Below are positions 60,957-64,000 of a DNA stretch of 64,000 nucleotides, piece by piece. Below the pieces are notes generated by a model. The model saw only the letters and a list, made by a program, of their open reading frames with translations, did not search any database and was not told where the DNA came from. A program made the position numbers and the translations under genes. Within the stretch, counting starts at the first letter, position 1, and each line of letters starts with the position of its first letter. Source of the stretch: Stratiolaelaps scimitus (taxonomy: Eukaryota > Arthropoda > Arachnida > Mesostigmata > Laelapidae); the NCBI GenBank assembly GCA_019614645.1, contig JABWDB010000007.1, forward strand, positions 9,375,501-9,439,500. Reading direction: 5' to 3'.

Positions 60957-63634
60957 CTTCAATGTATCCGAAGAACAAAGAACAAGAAGAGAAACATGTG
61001 GCTTAATGCACAACAATATTATGGATTTGAATTGCTCTCAACTCATAATACTACTAATAATAATAATAACAATAATAATACTAATAATAATAATAACGAT
61101 AACAGTAATAATAGTAATAGCCTCAATCTCCTTAACGACGAGCTGAATGTCGTTACCACCCACTTATACCATGGCTATTTTCTTTCTCTTAGATCCAGCC
61201 CAGTGACCGAGACCCTCCCAAATGAATGCGTTTATTAACTGAACTTCGTAAATTTAATTAAATTAACATATTCCATTCGTTTTAATGCTAAGTCAAGGGG
61301 ATTGTGCCCTCCGGAAGCTGCAATGTTGTTATTACATACCAGTCCTTTTGTCGCAGTCAAGTTCATCAGAGCGGTCCCTACATTCAGCTTTGCCGTCACA
61401 AACCCAACGCTTGGGAAAACATCCGGACCCGTCATGACACTGAAAACGATCCGGGCCGCACTCTGCAACCGAATTCGACAAACAAACAACATAGATAAGC
61501 AAACGTGATTTCGTTGAACATCAGATCAAAGGCGGAACTCGACCTTGAGATCAAAATGCACGTTTCCGCATAGTCCCTGCCTGTATTGATTGACCTTCGT
61601 TCGTCAGCGATAATGAACGTACTTACTGGACTGGTTGAGGAATCCATTATGCGTATTATCCTGTCTCTCTCTCTCTATAATAGTTACAACCCCCTCGACC
61701 TATAAGAGTTTGGTCTGGAATACAGCCTTCCAGCGCTATAAAGCATTTAAGACTTTCATTCAGCATGGAGTGTCATATATTAGTATAGTACAGGACGAGC
61801 GGCGCATATTGTTGCGAATCTCTGTGGCACTCGAAGACTCTATATCCAATGGTTCCAATGGTAATATATAATACCGGCTGAGGCTGATGGCGATTCCTGC
61901 AATTCCAATCTGCCAGCCTGCTTGCAAATCGACCAAGTCATTGGAATCCGGGCCATATCCTCAAATGGATATTTCGATGGGAATCGTCTCATTTTCTAGT
62001 TTTAGTGGCAGCTTAATTAACAAATCAACGGCAACTTCAAACTCGCATCATATGTAATACGTTTAGCTATTTAGTGCTGCTGCTGCTGCAAAATCCCATT
62101 GTTAGCTCACGACGCTGCAAAACTATGAAAGTCAAGTCAAAAAAGTGCAGGTTCTTTGGTACACGGCCAAGTAGTAATTGCCCAAAATCTCTCACGCGCT
62201 CTCTCGACGATGGACACACCACAGCCGTAATGATGAAACACTCTGCTAAGCCATCGCCAACGGTTTTTCCATATTGCCCATTGCTACCGGGTCGGTTGCA
62301 AAAACATGACATGTGATGAAGGAATTCTTCACATATATTTTTTTACCCTAAATTAAAACCATTATTATGCTAGAGCGAAGTGATGTGGAATAATATTGTC
62401 ATTCGCGAATACTCCTCTTGGTATTTGAAACAAATCCACACAGAATTGTTTCAACGCAATTTATGCTTGAGAAAGCTGACCCTGGTTTTTCCAGATACTA
62501 CTGACCGACACGGTTCGCTAAATTATCTTAGAAGTGTTCAGTGTTTGCACATCGGATGACGGGTGGCACCTCAACAATCATGAACTATATACTTGGCAAT
62601 ATGAATACGACGAAACAAATTGAAATCATACAATTAGTCTTAATTAACTCACATTTTAATGCTAGTAATATATGGCAGTGATATAGCTTGGCATTTGCAC
62701 GCAATAAATAAATCTGCTAAAACACATGCCTCCAGACACATATCATGCAGGGTTAACGGTGACAATATACACAACGACACGACAACTAAATTGATAATTT
62801 AGCAAAAAAAAAATTATATATATATATATATTATGTATTCGGTTGAACTATATAGCCTGAGTAACGGTGACTTTGGGAGATCGATCGAGCTTCGAACACC
62901 AACCCGCCGTAGAGTTCTCTGAGAAGAGTACATCTTGTCGAGCTGTTGTTAAACAAACACCGAATCAATGCAAAATTGTTCAGGCCATTGATACATTTAC
63001 GCGTATTGTGTCTACATCTCTTCACTTTGAGAGAAAAAAAAAACACCATATTTTGCGGGATACGTGTCAAATGAGATCAATGTAAATCGGTCAGATAATA
63101 GCGTAGAAGCTTCTGGACAGAGTAAAGGTCCCAGTCGCACTTCTCCTTATATCTCTTACCGCGTCGGGGGCGACATCCTCGCTCGTCAGCGCCGTCCATG
63201 CAGTCTTTTTCGCCGTCACAGCGCCATGTCTTCGGGATGCATCGGAAATCGCATTGGAATTCTTCTTCGTTACAGGCTAAGTTCGGAGCAGAAGGATAAA
63301 CATGTGTAATTAGCGCAAGAGTCATACGTCGATTAGGCTATAGCAAACGGCAAGCCACCATGCATATGCGCGATTGAAGGGCGAACCGGGTGGGACTGTC
63401 GAGAATTGATTGATCCTAATTGTCCCAGTAGTAGTAGCAGTAATAATAATACGGCTTTCTCGGGATTTATGTTGTTAACACTGTCGACTCATAACGGAAC
63501 AGTGGCTAAGTAGAAATACTAACATGTGCAGTTAGCCTCGTCAGCGGCGAAGGCGCAATCGCGAACACCGTCACATCTCCACGCTTTGGGAATGCACGAC
63601 TGGTCGGGACACTGGAACTCACTCGGTAGACAGG
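60801..63634 (-). CDS. LDL-receptor class A module gene, four exons, partial at both ends
   Basis: Part of an LDLR/LRP-type receptor or another LDLa-bearing protein; these modules bind ligands outside the cell and fold around calcium. Transcription order is 63634-63524, 63276-63160, 61462-61340, 60956-60801, one module per exon. Each module has six Cys and the CDG...C...DE calcium-binding signature. Three exons are clearly phase 1 at both ends, the usual layout of LDLa modules. The fourth exon's 3' border is uncertain. Start, signal peptide, EGF, YWTD and cytoplasmic parts were not found, so the family member cannot be named. Confidence 0.85.
61052..61105. repeat. (AAT)n-type microsatellite
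   Basis: Imperfect TAA/AAC units in the intron between LDLa exons 3 and 4. Confidence 0.85.
61340..61462 (-). CDS. LDLa exon 3
   Basis: The acceptor is GGTTGCAG and the donor GTATGT; phase 1 at both ends, 41 codons. It encodes [20 protein letters not shown] and [16 protein letters not shown], with one extra residue between the second and third Cys. Confidence 0.85.
61463..63159 (-). other. Intron between LDLa exons 2 and 3
   Basis: About 1.7 kb with no recognised exon. It contains a (TA)n run at about 62816-62832 and a GCT run near 62077-62089. Confidence 0.6.
63160..63276 (-). CDS. LDLa exon 2
   Basis: The acceptor is AACTTAG and the donor GTAAGA; phase 1 at both ends, 39 codons. It encodes [20 protein letters not shown] then [14 protein letters not shown]. 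The spacing between the second and third Cys is short. Confidence 0.88.
63524..63634 (-). CDS. LDLa exon 1 (first seen in this window)
   Basis: The acceptor is GTTACAG and the donor GTTAGT; phase 1 at both ends, 37 codons. It encodes [18 protein letters not shown] and [17 protein letters not shown]. The acidic residue usually found two positions after the fifth Cys is Phe here (DCAFAADE), so calcium binding may be weaker. Confidence 0.88.
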
Positions 63635-63755
63635 CTGTAACGGACGATAAGAACAAGTTTAGATTGAAATCAAAATGATACCACGTACCTATAGGTAGCC
63701 CCTGATCTTGGCCTGAAAACTTATTCCTCTGGTTATATATCAACTGGTAATTATA

Positions 63756-63788
<33 letters not shown>

Positions 63789-64000
63789 GTAGCCTGGAAG
63801 TAGTTGTATGTTTGTGATGAAAATTCGTACTATTAGTAGATTAATTCGTCTAGTAACTATTTGACAGCGTATTCTCGAAATTGTTCCAGTTGTTTGTTAT
63901 ATACATATATATAAATAATTATCTGACATCGAAAATCACTCGATTTTGATAATCGGCACTACGATGCGCAACAGTTTCTCGAAATAAAATCACTTGTCTA
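63635..64000. other. Upstream intron of the LDLa gene
   Basis: No exon is recognised. A (TA)n array at 63751-63771 is joined to a T tract ending at about 63788. Confidence 0.5.

Noticed and set aside
61600..61650. Short minus-strand MDSSTSP frame ending at GTAAGT
   Set aside because: No acceptor gives an open phase-1 exon, so it cannot join the neighbouring LDLa exons.

Overview
The window is eukaryotic nuclear DNA, almost certainly from an arthropod. Genes are split by GT-AG introns, coding exons are sparse, (TA)n and trinucleotide microsatellites are very frequent, and decayed mariner transposons are scattered through it. A mite- or tick-like chelicerate is my best guess, but that is inference; no marker in the window settles the species.

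The clearest gene is on the + strand, from 21143 to 35403: nine exons of a prohormone convertase 2 (PC2; amontillado in flies), the neuroendocrine subtilisin-like protease that matures neuropeptides and peptide hormones. The exons join in frame into about 558 codons, from the end of the propeptide through the catalytic and P domains to a stop codon. All catalytic residues are present, including the Asp in place of Asn at the oxyanion hole that distinguishes PC2 from other convertases. The signal peptide and most of the propeptide were not found upstream. The first 21 kb may be its promoter and first intron: about 774-5330 is relatively GC-rich and the rest is non-coding with microsatellites. 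After the stop codon, 38.2-41.7 kb is A-rich and CAA/AAT-rich and ends in clustered AATAAA signals, as a long 3' UTR might.

A second gene is on the - strand at the right end. Four exons (60801-63634) each encode one LDL-receptor class A module, with mostly symmetrical phase-1 boundaries; it is part of an LDLR/LRP-type receptor or another LDLa-containing protein. Further along the same strand, 55798-56052 is a candidate exon with a transmembrane segment and strong splice sites. It may belong to that gene or start another one.

Between the two genes, 36-58 kb is rich in mobile-element debris. It holds a retroelement C-terminal fragment (about 37 kb), a frameshifted mariner (42.7-43.2 kb), a seemingly perfect 4.08-kb tandem duplication (44.4-52.6 kb) carrying two opposed mariner remnants per copy, a mariner N-terminal fragment (52.9-53.2 kb), and two inverted repeats with (TA)n centres. 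A tRNA-related SINE-like sequence lies in PC2 intron 5, and a 28-bp dispersed motif occurs three times in the left half. No bacterial features, CRISPR arrays or intact tRNA/rRNA genes were seen.
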